A DNA stretch of 34,915 nucleotides, taken from an uncultured Pirellulaceae bacterium (GTDB taxonomy: Bacteria > Planctomycetota > Planctomycetia > Pirellulales > Pirellulaceae). The stretch spans positions 1 through 34,915 of the forward strand of contig CAJQQR010000144.1 in NCBI GenBank assembly GCA_905480545.1, read 5' to 3'. Of this stretch, positions 8,205 to 16,009 are shown in pieces (positions within the stretch are counted from its first letter, which is position 1; each line of letters starts with the position of its first letter). Position numbers and translations under genes: made by a program. Under the pieces are notes generated by a model that ran no database searches, was not told where the DNA came from, and saw only the letters and a list, made by a program, of their open reading frames with translations.

Positions 8205-10061
8205 ATGATGAAAAAGCCAAACCGTCGAACAGCCGTCAAGGCGATGGCTGCGATGAGCTCGTCCTCCCTTCTGATTCCGTCAAGCTCGTTGGCAAATACG
8301 TTTCGGTCGGGCAAGCAAATCAAGTTGGGAGTGATCGCCGATTTGCACGGCGGCTTGGCGGTCGATGCCAGCTCGCGTCTCGATGCATTTGTCGCGGCTA
8401 TGGAAAAAGCAAATTGTGACGCACTCATACAATTAGGTGATTTTGCGTACCCAAACAAAGACCACCAGGCTTTTGCTGACACTTTTAATTCCGCCCACGA
8501 TCGCACACTTCATGTCATTGGGAATCATGAATTCGATCACGGACTGACTCGCAATGATTGTTATCGTGCATGGGGAATTAAGAACAGCTATTACCGAACG
8601 GACGTAGGTGGTGTCCGGATATTGGTGCTTGATGGAAACGATGAAGGATCCCCCACGTACGCTGGCGGCTATCCATCGTATGTTGGTAAACAGCAGTTGG
8701 AATGGCTTCAGCGAGAATTGGAAAGCTCGCTTAAGCCCATCCTGATCTTAAGCCACCAGCCGTTGGCAGGAGTTGGTGCTGTCGACAATGCGGAAGATAT
8801 TCAGAAACTTCTCGCCCGGTTTAAAACAAAGATTCTGCTTTGTTTAAACGGACATACCCATGTCGATTCGCTAGTTCAAATAGACGGTGTTTCCTACTTG
8901 CATGTCAATTCAGCGTCTTATTATTGGGTCGGTGGGAAAACGAGGATGGCTTATTATACCGATCCTCTTTTTGCAAGCGTCAGTGTGGATCCGGAATCGG
9001 CGACAATCGAAGTTGCTCCGGTCGTAAGTGCTTGGAAAGGAAAAACTCCTTCTCAGATTGGGTACTTTGAAAAAAAGGGTGCACCGTCCCAATCAATTGT
9101 GACTCCGCAGATTCGTCCCCACCATATCTCTCGTACCGAGTTGAATGTGATGACATGGAATATCTGGGGCAGGTTAAATCAAGATCCTCGCTATAACGTT
9201 GACAAGAAGACGGCACGCCAACGCACGATCGAAATTGTGGAACAGAGCGGAGCCGATATTGTGGCTATGATTGAGACTTATGGGGCGGCCGCTGATATCG
9301 CTGCCGCGCTGGGGTTTCACCATCACACGGCAAGCGCAGAAGCAAACCTCTGTATCTTTAGTCGCTATCCGCTGTCGGACGTCCAACTGCTAAAGGGGCT
9401 AAATCCGTTTTCGTTTATTGCAGCGACGGTCGAATTGCCTGGAGGTCAAAAGGTTCGTGTCTACGACATTTGGCTGACCAGTGGTGGACGGCATATCGTG
9501 AAGATCAAAGACGAATCTCTGTCCGATGAAGACTTCGCACGAGGTGACGATAACCGATTTGAACACCTCAAACAACTTCTGCATCACGATGTGTTTCAGC
9601 GTGATGTGAAATCCTCCGACTCGGTGCCTCTAATTGTCGCAGGTGACTTCAATTGCGTTTCTCATTTGGACCACAACGAGGTGACGCGGCAGAGAAAGCT
9701 AAATCATTCGCGTGTGCTTTCGATCAAGGTTTCACGGGCGATGCAGAAACTGAAGTTTGTTGACACCTATCGAACCGCTAATCCTGATATTACGAGCAAG
9801 ACCCTGGGCCATACATGGACGACGGTGGGCAAGGAATACGTTTTTGAATCTGGAAAAGGATTTGTGCCAACGGAAAAGCATCCGCGGCCGGAATATCAGG
9901 ATCCGTATGCCCGCATTGACTATATTTATTCGCTAGGCAAATTGGCGAATCCTATGACTTCAAACGTGGTTTTGCATCACCCATCCCAAAAGGATCGTAG
10001 CTTTCCCGAATTTCCATCTGACCATGCAGCGGTAATTACGAAAATCAAGATCGGTGAGTGA
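8205..10061 (+). CDS. Exported two-domain phosphoesterase: calcineurin-like plus endonuclease/exonuclease/phosphatase domain
   Basis: 618 residues. The N-terminus has a twin-arginine-like signal (NRRTAVKAMAAM followed by a hydrophobic, Ser-rich stretch ending near SSLA). Residues 40-270 form a calcineurin-like metallophosphoesterase with the metal-binding series Asp46-x-His48 (IADLHG), Asp79 (LGDF), Asn107-His108 (GNHEFD), His184 (SHQP) and His217-x-His219 (NGHTHVD). Residues 313-618 form an EEP-type domain (DNase I/sphingomyelinase/inositol phosphatase fold): Asn319 (MTWNIWG), Glu357 (MIETYG), GDFNCVSHLD and terminal Ser605-Asp606-His607. All key residues appear present in both halves. The substrate is unknown; extracellular organic phosphate (phosphodiesters, phosphoinositides, nucleotides) is a plausible guess. 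No operon partner: the gene stands between two gaps. Confidence 0.92.
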   Translation: MMKKPNRRTAVKAMAAMSSSSLLIPSSSLANTFRSGKQIKLGVIADLHGGLAVDASSRLDAFVAAMEKANCDALIQLGDFAYPNKDHQAFADTFNSAHDRTLHVIGNHEFDHGLTRNDCYRAWGIKNSYYRTDVGGVRILVLDGNDEGSPTYAGGYPSYVGKQQLEWLQRELESSLKPILILSHQPLAGVGAVDNAEDIQKLLARFKTKILLCLNGHTHVDSLVQIDGVSYLHVNSASYYWVGGKTRMAYYTDPLFASVSVDPESATIEVAPVVSAWKGKTPSQIGYFEKKGAPSQSIVTPQIRPHHISRTELNVMTWNIWGRLNQDPRYNVDKKTARQRTIEIVEQSGADIVAMIETYGAAADIAAALGFHHHTASAEANLCIFSRYPLSDVQLLKGLNPFSFIAATVELPGGQKVRVYDIWLTSGGRHIVKIKDESLSDEDFARGDDNRFEHLKQLLHHDVFQRDVKSSDSVPLIVAGDFNCVSHLDHNEVTRQRKLNHSRVLSIKVSRAMQKLKFVDTYRTANPDITSKTLGHTWTTVGKEYVFESGKGFVPTEKHPRPEYQDPYARIDYIYSLGKLANPMTSNVVLHHPSQKDRSFPEFPSDHAAVITKIKIGE

Positions 10062-10390
10062 AAATCGCTTTGGAACACGATGAAAAAAAATGTCTCTGCG
10101 TGAAGCAATGATGAACCCGATGCTGGATGAGAGTCCGGAATGCGAAGTCACATGTCTGGCCGGTTAGACTCGAGGCTGCTTCTTTTTAATCGTCGCCTCC
10201 AGCCAGAATGAAAGAAATACTTGGGATCTAAACAGCGGTGGTTAGCCAGAAGAAAGATTGCCGGTTCGATTCTCTTCTTTTTAGAGCTTGATTAGTGCGA
10301 GGAAATGAAAGCAAGGAAATGGAGTGAATAAAGGGGCATGAGTGCCGAAGTCGCACGATTGGTCAGCTGTCCCGAGATTTTTCAATCGAC

Positions 10391-10561
10391 ATGGCTTTAA
10401 GTTTTGTTCATCCAACATTGAGCTACGAAAATCAGATCACTGAAAGCTCTCGCGCTCTGGCCGAAGCGGCAAAAGCGAATGTAACAAATGCTATTCGCGT
10501 GATTAAGTTGACGGAGCTGGCTGGACTTCGCACGGAAATTATGAAAGCCGTCACGAGGTGA
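10391..10561 (+). CDS. Possible 56-aa protein of unknown function
   Basis: ATG at 10391 to TGA at 10559-10561, 56 residues, beginning MALSFVHPTLSYENQ and ending EIMKAVTR. The composition is protein-like, helical, rich in Ala, Thr and Glu, with no membrane segment or signal peptide. No clear Shine-Dalgarno sequence is seen. A perfect 10-bp-stem hairpin begins 16 bases after the stop, where a terminator would be expected, although it lacks a T-run. It could be a small gene, the tail of a decayed one, or chance. I do not recognise it. Confidence 0.25.
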   Translation: MALSFVHPTLSYENQITESSRALAEAAKANVTNAIRVIKLTELAGLRTEIMKAVTR

Positions 10562-10576
10562 GCGTCGTCGGCAGAA

Positions 10577-10602
10577 CTCAGTTGCTGAGCTTAGCAACTG
10601 AG
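10577..10602. repeat. Perfect inverted repeat, 10-bp stem
   Basis: CTCAGTTGCT and AGCAACTGAG pair perfectly around a 6-base loop (gagctt). There is no T-tract after it, so it is not a standard intrinsic terminator. It may be a transcript-end or stabilising structure for the small ORF before it, or a protein-binding palindrome. Confidence 0.6.
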
Positions 10603-10765
10603 AATAGCTGTCTCACGGAAAATGCGTATCGTCTGACTCGTTTTTTCCATTTAAGAGAGCTGCCCGGGAATTGTTCGCATCAGACGACAGGTTTTCTTAA
10701 CTTTCGAACCGCGTAAAATATTCACTTTTGCATCGGATACCACAGCGTTCAGTTTGAGAGCAGCA

Positions 10766-11737
10766 ATGAAAATTTTTCAAATTTTAGCCTTTGCGTCGTT
10801 TACTGCATTGTTATTCCTCATGATTGCGGGATGTGGCTCAACGCAATCCGACGCGAATTCAAACAAGATACGCATTCAATTGAATTGGTTTCCGGATGCT
10901 CAGCATGGCGGGTTTTACGCCGCATTGCTCAACGGGCATTATGAAGCAGTGGGGCTTGATGTCGAGATTATTCCCGGTGGGCCAGGTGCAAATGTCGAGG
11001 CTAAGGTCGATCTGGGGCGTGTCGAATTTGGAGTTGCCAATGCTCATCGCATTCTACTCAAGCGGAATGACGGAGCGAAAATCACGGCATTGTTCGCTGC
11101 GTTTCAAAACAGCCCTCGGTGCATTATGGTCCATGAAGAATCTGGAATCACCGATTTTAAAGGATTAGAGGGAGTCAAGCTCGCGGTTGGCTCGGACGCA
11201 GCATTCTACAAATACATGCAGCAAAAAGTTGAGCTAAAGGACGTTGATTTGGTGACCTATTCTGGAAGCAACGCCAAATTTTTGGTTGATAAATCCTACA
11301 CGCAGCAAGCGTACAGTATTAGCGAACCAATCCTGGTAAAGCGAAAAGGTGCAAAACCAGTGACTTTGATGTTGTCAGATTTGGGATTTAATCCTTATAC
11401 CAGTTGTTTGTTCACAAGCGAAAAAATTGTGAGCGAGAGAAGTGAGATGGTCAAAAAATTCGTGGCTGCAACCAAACAGGGGTGGATTGACTACATCGCC
11501 GATTCGGAAAAAGCGAACAAAGAAATGGAAAAGTTGAATAAAGAACATGACCTTCAGGCTCTAAACGAGGGAGCGACCGAAGCAAAGTCGCTTTGTCAGC
11601 CTAATGTTGACACTCAAGTTGGAACAATGACGGTAGAGCGTTGGAACGAATTGGTTAAGCAGTTGCAGGCGATCAAAATGTTGAAACCCGATTTTGAAAT
11701 CGGCGTGGCATATTCGCTGGATTTTCTTCCTCAATAG
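10766..11737 (+). CDS. NMT1/THI5-like substrate-binding lipoprotein
   Basis: 323 residues from ATG 10766; a TTG twelve bases earlier is possible but would spoil the signal peptide. The signal ends in a lipobox (LMIAGC, Cys23), so the mature protein is lipid-anchored. It then reads IRIQLNWFPDAQHGGFYAAL and the GLDVEIIPGGPG segment typical of NMT1/THI5-like periplasmic binding proteins used for pyrimidines, sulfonates, nitrate and related compounds. The cysteine-rich CCCFC motif of true yeast-type THI5 enzymes is absent, so binding rather than HMP synthesis is expected. The ligand is unknown. A YwaF-like membrane protein begins 6 bases after its stop. No ABC ATPase or standard permease gene is nearby, which is unusual for a binding protein. 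Confidence 0.9.
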   Translation: MKIFQILAFASFTALLFLMIAGCGSTQSDANSNKIRIQLNWFPDAQHGGFYAALLNGHYEAVGLDVEIIPGGPGANVEAKVDLGRVEFGVANAHRILLKRNDGAKITALFAAFQNSPRCIMVHEESGITDFKGLEGVKLAVGSDAAFYKYMQQKVELKDVDLVTYSGSNAKFLVDKSYTQQAYSISEPILVKRKGAKPVTLMLSDLGFNPYTSCLFTSEKIVSERSEMVKKFVAATKQGWIDYIADSEKANKEMEKLNKEHDLQALNEGATEAKSLCQPNVDTQVGTMTVERWNELVKQLQAIKMLKPDFEIGVAYSLDFLPQ

Positions 11738-11743
11738 GTCGGC

Positions 11744-12502
11744 ATGATTGAGGCTTTTTTCATTGAAAATGATCAGTTCAGTCGGTTTTCTACTGAACAT
11801 TTCATTGTATTGATCGTTGGCTGTATCACCGCCGCTGTGTTGATTTTTTGGGGGCGTCGAGCAAGCGAAGATCGTCAGGTTGCTATCGGTGCAGTGATGG
11901 GGTACGGCATTTTTGCTGCCTATTTCGTCATGTTTATTTCCATTGATGCAGCGAGGAATGGTTTCGATCCGGGGAAGCACTTACCGCTGGCGATGTGCAA
12001 TGTTTGCGGGGTTACGTTTTGGTTGGTGCTTCACAAAAAAAACTACCTCGCCTACGAAATTTTGTTTTTCTGGGTCATGTCGGGCACGTTGGCTGCGGTC
12101 TTATTGCCGGATATCAAACAAGCCTTTCCGCACTACACCTTTTTTTCATTTTGGACGATTCATCTGGGCTTAGTGATCGCGGCAATGTACGCGACGTTTG
12201 TTTACAGGATGCGGCCAACATTCAAAAGTCTAATCAAATCGTTTTTGCTTTTGTCCGCCTTCGCCGTGGTGTCCGGGATTTTAAACGGGACGATAAATTT
12301 TCTGTTTGAAAATGCGAACGCCAACTACTTCTACACGTGTCATAAACCAGCTTCAGAAACGCCGATCGATTATTTCGGCGAATGGCCGTGGTACTTGTTT
12401 GGTGTACAGGTTCTGGCATTGGGTTTGTTCCTGATTGTTTATTTGCCATTTTGGATTGCGGATTTAATTGGCGGAAAAAATGAGTTAATGATCTCTGAAT
12501 GA
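11744..12502 (+). CDS. YwaF-like (TIGR02206-type) integral membrane protein
   Basis: 252 residues and about seven membrane helices: near 17-36, 48-66, 80-92 (around HLPLAMCNVCG), 102-118, 130-150, 160-180 and 208-240. Family marks visible are HLPLAMCNVC, FFSFWTIHLGLV, NFLFENANANYFYTCHKP and the end GEWPWYLFGVQVLALGLFLI. Family members are of unknown function. The gene follows the binding lipoprotein with only 6 bases between, so the two are very probably co-transcribed. A role as the membrane partner of that protein is a guess from position, not from known family biochemistry. Confidence 0.85.
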   Translation: MIEAFFIENDQFSRFSTEHFIVLIVGCITAAVLIFWGRRASEDRQVAIGAVMGYGIFAAYFVMFISIDAARNGFDPGKHLPLAMCNVCGVTFWLVLHKKNYLAYEILFFWVMSGTLAAVLLPDIKQAFPHYTFFSFWTIHLGLVIAAMYATFVYRMRPTFKSLIKSFLLLSAFAVVSGILNGTINFLFENANANYFYTCHKPASETPIDYFGEWPWYLFGVQVLALGLFLIVYLPFWIADLIGGKNELMISE

Positions 12503-12665
12503 CATTTCTCGGACAGCATTTGCCGCGTTTAATCACTACATCCGGACAATAGCGAAACAAGAGCAGTCGCCTGATTATTTCTCCGACAAACTTGGTTGTT
12601 TGATGCAATCCAGTTATGCTCTAATGGAGAATACGTCCCCGTAATACCCCACCTAAGGAATCGTG

Positions 12666-13328
12666 ATGAAGCTGCGTCTCTTTTTAATTGCATGTGTCGT
12701 TTTTTATGCTGCCTCGTCCGCCAAGGCCAATGATGATTGGGTCAGTTTGTTTGACGGCAAATCGTTGAGCGGATGGATTCAGAAAAATGGAACCGCGGAT
12801 TACGTTGTCAAAGATGGAACCATTCATGGCACGACCAAAGACGGCAGTCCCAATTCATTTTTATGTAGCAAGAAAGACTATGCGAATTTTGAATTGGAAT
12901 TCGAAGTCAAGTGCCACGATAAATTGAATTCCGGTGTCCAGATTCGCTCTCAAACCAAGCCTGTTGGGAAAAATAGTAAGGAGAAATTCGGACGAGTGAA
13001 TGGACCGCAGGTAGAAATCGAAGCTGGTGAAGCAGAAGCTGGTTATGTTTACGGTGAAGCGACCGGCCGCGGGTGGTTGACTCCTCCCCAAAGATTAAAA
13101 CCGCATTCACATTTTAAAAGTGGTGAATGGAATAAGTACCGAATTGTTGCGAACGGTCCGCGTATTCAAACTTGGATCAACGGAGAAATGATTGAAGACT
13201 TGACGGACGAAGCAATTTTTAAAACCCACTCAAAGGGATTCATCGGGTTGCAAGTTCATTCAATCGGCAAAGGACAAGGTCCGTTTGATGTTGCATGGAA
13301 AAACATCCGAATCAAGGAATTAAAGTAG
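12666..13328 (+). CDS. DUF1080 protein (3-keto-disaccharide hydrolase-like)
   Basis: 220 residues from ATG 12666, which has AAGGA at 12655-12659 upstream. The first about 21 residues are a signal peptide ending at SSAKA. The mature part is a single concanavalin-like DUF1080 domain: SLFDGKSLSGWIQKNG, then WVVKDGT-like (YVVKDGTIHG), FELEFEVKC, GVQIRSQT, WNKYRIVANGPRIQTWING, and the end GFIGLQVHSIGKG. The domain is greatly expanded in planctomycetes and has been linked to cleavage of 3-keto-glycosides; assigning that activity here is family knowledge only. It appears to be a single-gene unit with a possible terminator at 13481-13528. Confidence 0.93.
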   Translation: MKLRLFLIACVVFYAASSAKANDDWVSLFDGKSLSGWIQKNGTADYVVKDGTIHGTTKDGSPNSFLCSKKDYANFELEFEVKCHDKLNSGVQIRSQTKPVGKNSKEKFGRVNGPQVEIEAGEAEAGYVYGEATGRGWLTPPQRLKPHSHFKSGEWNKYRIVANGPRIQTWINGEMIEDLTDEAIFKTHSKGFIGLQVHSIGKGQGPFDVAWKNIRIKELK

Positions 13329-13347
13329 TTTTCCTATTTTGCAAGTG

Positions 13348-13393
13348 AATTCGAGTTCGTGAGGAAGTTTAATTCGAGTTCGTAAGGACGTTT
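13348..13393. repeat. 23-bp tandem direct repeat, two copies
   Basis: Two adjacent 23-bp units, 13348-13370 and 13371-13393, each begin AATTCGAGTTCGT and end GTTT, with two differences. A diverged third start follows (acgagctcg). They lie 20 bases after the DUF1080 stop. No function is evident. Confidence 0.75.
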
Positions 13394-13480
13394 ACGAGCT
13401 CGTTTTCACTAAGTCGTATTTGCGGATTTTTGATTACGAAGCAACGGTTGCCAGCTTTTTTCAAACGCGTTTTGGGTCCA

Positions 13481-13528
13481 GCCAACTGACTGTTTTAAAC
13501 GTGTTTACCCCAGTTGGTCTTTTTATTT
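13481..13528 (+). terminator. Possible intrinsic terminator
   Basis: GCCAACTG (13481-13488) pairs with CAGTTGGT (13511-13518), with one G-T pair, and CTTTTTATTT follows. The loop is long (about 22 bases), which weakens the call. It would end the DUF1080 transcript before the PSCyt1 gene. Confidence 0.4.
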
Positions 13529-13582
13529 GATGGAATGCTAGATGCAGCGTCCGAGTAACTGATCCTCAATCATAGGCTTGAT

Positions 13583-15970
13583 ATGGAACACCGAATTTCT
13601 GGCAAGAAAGCATCCCTCTTTTTTAAATTACGTGGTGTAGGCATGTTTGCCAGACGCATACTGCCTATCTTTTTCGTATGGATCGGATTTTTGTGCTGCT
13701 CCCCTTCGCTATTTGCGGATGATGATTCTGAATCAGCTGGTATTGAATTCTTTGAAAAGAAGATCAGGCCGGTGTTGGTTGAGAAGTGTTACAATTGCCA
13801 CTCGAATGACGCGAAAACGGTACAGGGTGGTTTGCTACTTGAACATCGCGACCAATTTCTATCGGGTGGTGACAGTGGCCCGGTGATCGATCTTAAGCAA
13901 CCGGCTGAAAGTCTAATGGTCGAGTCACTGAAATGGGAGTCGTACGAAATGCCTCCCGATGAAAAGCTTTCTGCCGAAATAATCAAGGATTTTGAATATT
14001 GGATTACGATCGGCGCGCCTTGGCCGAAATCGGATGCTGCGCCGGTGATTAAGACAAATGCGAATTACGATTGGAAAAAATTACAATCTGAGCATTGGTC
14101 TTTTCGGCAAGTAGCAAAGGTAGCAATTCCAAAGCTGAGCGACTCAGATTGGGTGCAGAATGAAATTGATCTTTTCATTCTGCAAAAACTGAATGAGCAT
14201 TCTTTAACGCCAGCTGCGCCGGCGAAGCCGCACGAATTGGTTCGGCGAATTTACTTTGATTTGATAGGGCTTCCGCCAACGCCTGAACAGGTTGAGTCAT
14301 TTACAATTGGGTTTAAAAGTAATTCTGCTCTTACTGTTTCAGAATTGGTGAACGACCTCTTGGAATCGCCACACTATGGTGAACGATGGGGCCGACATTG
14401 GCTTGATGTGGCCAGGTACAGTGACGGATTTGGTGGTTTTAATGACAATCGAGCGATGAACGATGCCTGGCGTTATCGCGATTGGGTGGTTGAGAAGCTG
14501 AATTCCGATTTGCCATTTGAAGAATTTCTACGCACGCAAATTGCAGGTGATTTATTAAAAGATTTCCCTGATCCGATTCCTACCGGATTTCTTGCATTGG
14601 GGCCGTCCTACAACAGTGACGGTGGTGATCCGGACAGTGTTGCGCAAGCAAAAAGTGAAACGCTTGATGATCGCGTCGATACGTTGTCACGGGGATTGAT
14701 GGGAATTACTGCGTCGTGTTCGCGATGTCACGACCATAAATTCGATCCCATTCCGCAAATGGATTACTATTCTCTGGCCGGAATCTTTAATAACACGTCG
14801 ATTCATGACGCTCCGCTAGTTCCTCCAGAAGTCGTTCAACAATACAACGACTTTCAAAAACGCATCAACGAAAAAAACAAGGCGATTCAAAAGCTAAATC
14901 AATTGATCAAGAACGAAAAACGTAAAGCGACGGACGACGAAACGAAACAACTGATTGCTCTGAAGGCCGAGCTGGAAGACCTGCGAAGTTCTTCTCCAGC
15001 AAAGTTTCCAACTGCCCACGCACTACGAGACTCGGGCAGTTCGAACATGAAAGTCGCGATTCGTGGCAATCTTCGCAAATCCGGATCAGAAGCCCCACGT
15101 CGATTCTTGCGAATTATTGAGGGGGAGAATCCGCAACCTTTCACCAATGGCAGTGGGCGGCTGGAACTGGCGAATGCAATTGCGAAACGGAACAATCCGT
15201 TAACAACGAGGGTCTTCGTGAATCGCGTTTGGCGACATCATTTCGGTGAGGGAATCGTGCGAACGCCGAGCAATTTTGGAAAGTTAGGTGACGTACCGAC
15301 TCATCCTGAGTTGCTTGATTGGATCGCAGGTCGATTTTGGGAAAATGGTGGATCTTTAAAGTCGCTTCACCGATTGATTATGACGTCGGCGACTTATCAG
15401 ATGAGCAGCGATTACGATGATTCATCCTTCAGAATCGACGGTGCAAATCAGTGGCTTTGGCGAATGAATCCTAGGCGACTTGATGTCGAGTCGTGGCGTG
15501 ATGCTTTACTCTCGGTAACGGGCGAAATTGATTTGAAACTCGGCGGACCACCAACAGAAAATATCAACAGTCGGCGACGAACTCTTTACTTCAAAGTCAG
15601 TCGCGGCGGAGATCGCTTTGCGAGCGATGAATTTTTGCGAACGTTCGATTTTCCGATGATGCGAGCGACAGTAGCCCAGCGGCCAACAAGTATCGTACCG
15701 CAGCAGTTTCTTTTTATGCTTAACAGTGAGTTTATGTCCGATCGGGCAAAAGCTCTGGCGGATAAGCTACAGGGTGTGTCGAAAGCAGTTCCTGAACGTA
15801 TCCTTTTTGCGTATCGGTTGCTGTTTGGTCGGCTACCAACTAAAAAAGAACTGAACTTGGGGATTCGTTTCACTACGATGAAACCCAATTCACAATCTGG
15901 GGAAAATGATGCGTGGCGGAATTACTGTCAGGCGTTGTTAAGCAGCAACGAATTTTTGTTCATCAATTAA
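13583..15970 (+). CDS. PSCyt1/DUF1549/DUF1553 planctomycete cytochrome-like protein
   Basis: 795 residues. A second start at ATG 13643 (MFARRILPIFF) would give a tighter signal peptide and is a good alternative. The order is signal peptide to about residue 45, a planctomycete-type cytochrome c domain with Cys69-x-x-Cys72-His73 (EKCYNCHSND) and the MPP motif, DUF1549 from about 190 (with LPPTPEQVE and ERWGRHWLDVARYSD), a second CxxCH at 379-383 (SCSRCHDHKFDP), and DUF1553 towards the C-terminus (LTTRVFVNRVWRHHFG, RRLDVESWRDALL, LNSEF). It is a very common planctomycete family, often with genes for polysaccharide degradation. The DUF1501 protein follows after about 40 bases, the normal pairing. 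The redox or hydrolytic role remains unproven. Confidence 0.95.
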   Translation: MEHRISGKKASLFFKLRGVGMFARRILPIFFVWIGFLCCSPSLFADDDSESAGIEFFEKKIRPVLVEKCYNCHSNDAKTVQGGLLLEHRDQFLSGGDSGPVIDLKQPAESLMVESLKWESYEMPPDEKLSAEIIKDFEYWITIGAPWPKSDAAPVIKTNANYDWKKLQSEHWSFRQVAKVAIPKLSDSDWVQNEIDLFILQKLNEHSLTPAAPAKPHELVRRIYFDLIGLPPTPEQVESFTIGFKSNSALTVSELVNDLLESPHYGERWGRHWLDVARYSDGFGGFNDNRAMNDAWRYRDWVVEKLNSDLPFEEFLRTQIAGDLLKDFPDPIPTGFLALGPSYNSDGGDPDSVAQAKSETLDDRVDTLSRGLMGITASCSRCHDHKFDPIPQMDYYSLAGIFNNTSIHDAPLVPPEVVQQYNDFQKRINEKNKAIQKLNQLIKNEKRKATDDETKQLIALKAELEDLRSSSPAKFPTAHALRDSGSSNMKVAIRGNLRKSGSEAPRRFLRIIEGENPQPFTNGSGRLELANAIAKRNNPLTTRVFVNRVWRHHFGEGIVRTPSNFGKLGDVPTHPELLDWIAGRFWENGGSLKSLHRLIMTSATYQMSSDYDDSSFRIDGANQWLWRMNPRRLDVESWRDALLSVTGEIDLKLGGPPTENINSRRRTLYFKVSRGGDRFASDEFLRTFDFPMMRATVAQRPTSIVPQQFLFMLNSEFMSDRAKALADKLQGVSKAVPERILFAYRLLFGRLPTKKELNLGIRFTTMKPNSQSGENDAWRNYCQALLSSNEFLFIN

Positions 15971-16009
15971 TGATCGACGATTTTCAGAAATCAGCAGAGG
16001 AGAATCAGG

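Larger units (their letters stand above)
10062..10765. other. Long intergenic gap with small ORF and hairpin
   Basis: About 700 bases without a recognisable gene. It holds a possible 56-aa ORF (10391-10561), a perfect hairpin (10577-10602), and a weak AGAAGA/TCTTCT inverted repeat followed by T residues near 10251-10286 that might end the phosphoesterase transcript. No TPP-type riboswitch was found ahead of the NMT1/THI5-like gene. Confidence 0.4.

Noticed and set aside
10240..10290. tRNA-like T-loop (GGTTCGATTC)
   Set aside because: No matching acceptor, D-arm or anticodon stem can be folded around it.
10603..10765. TPP riboswitch ahead of the NMT1/THI5-like gene
   Set aside because: The conserved CTGAGA and following TPP-box elements are not present in the right order.
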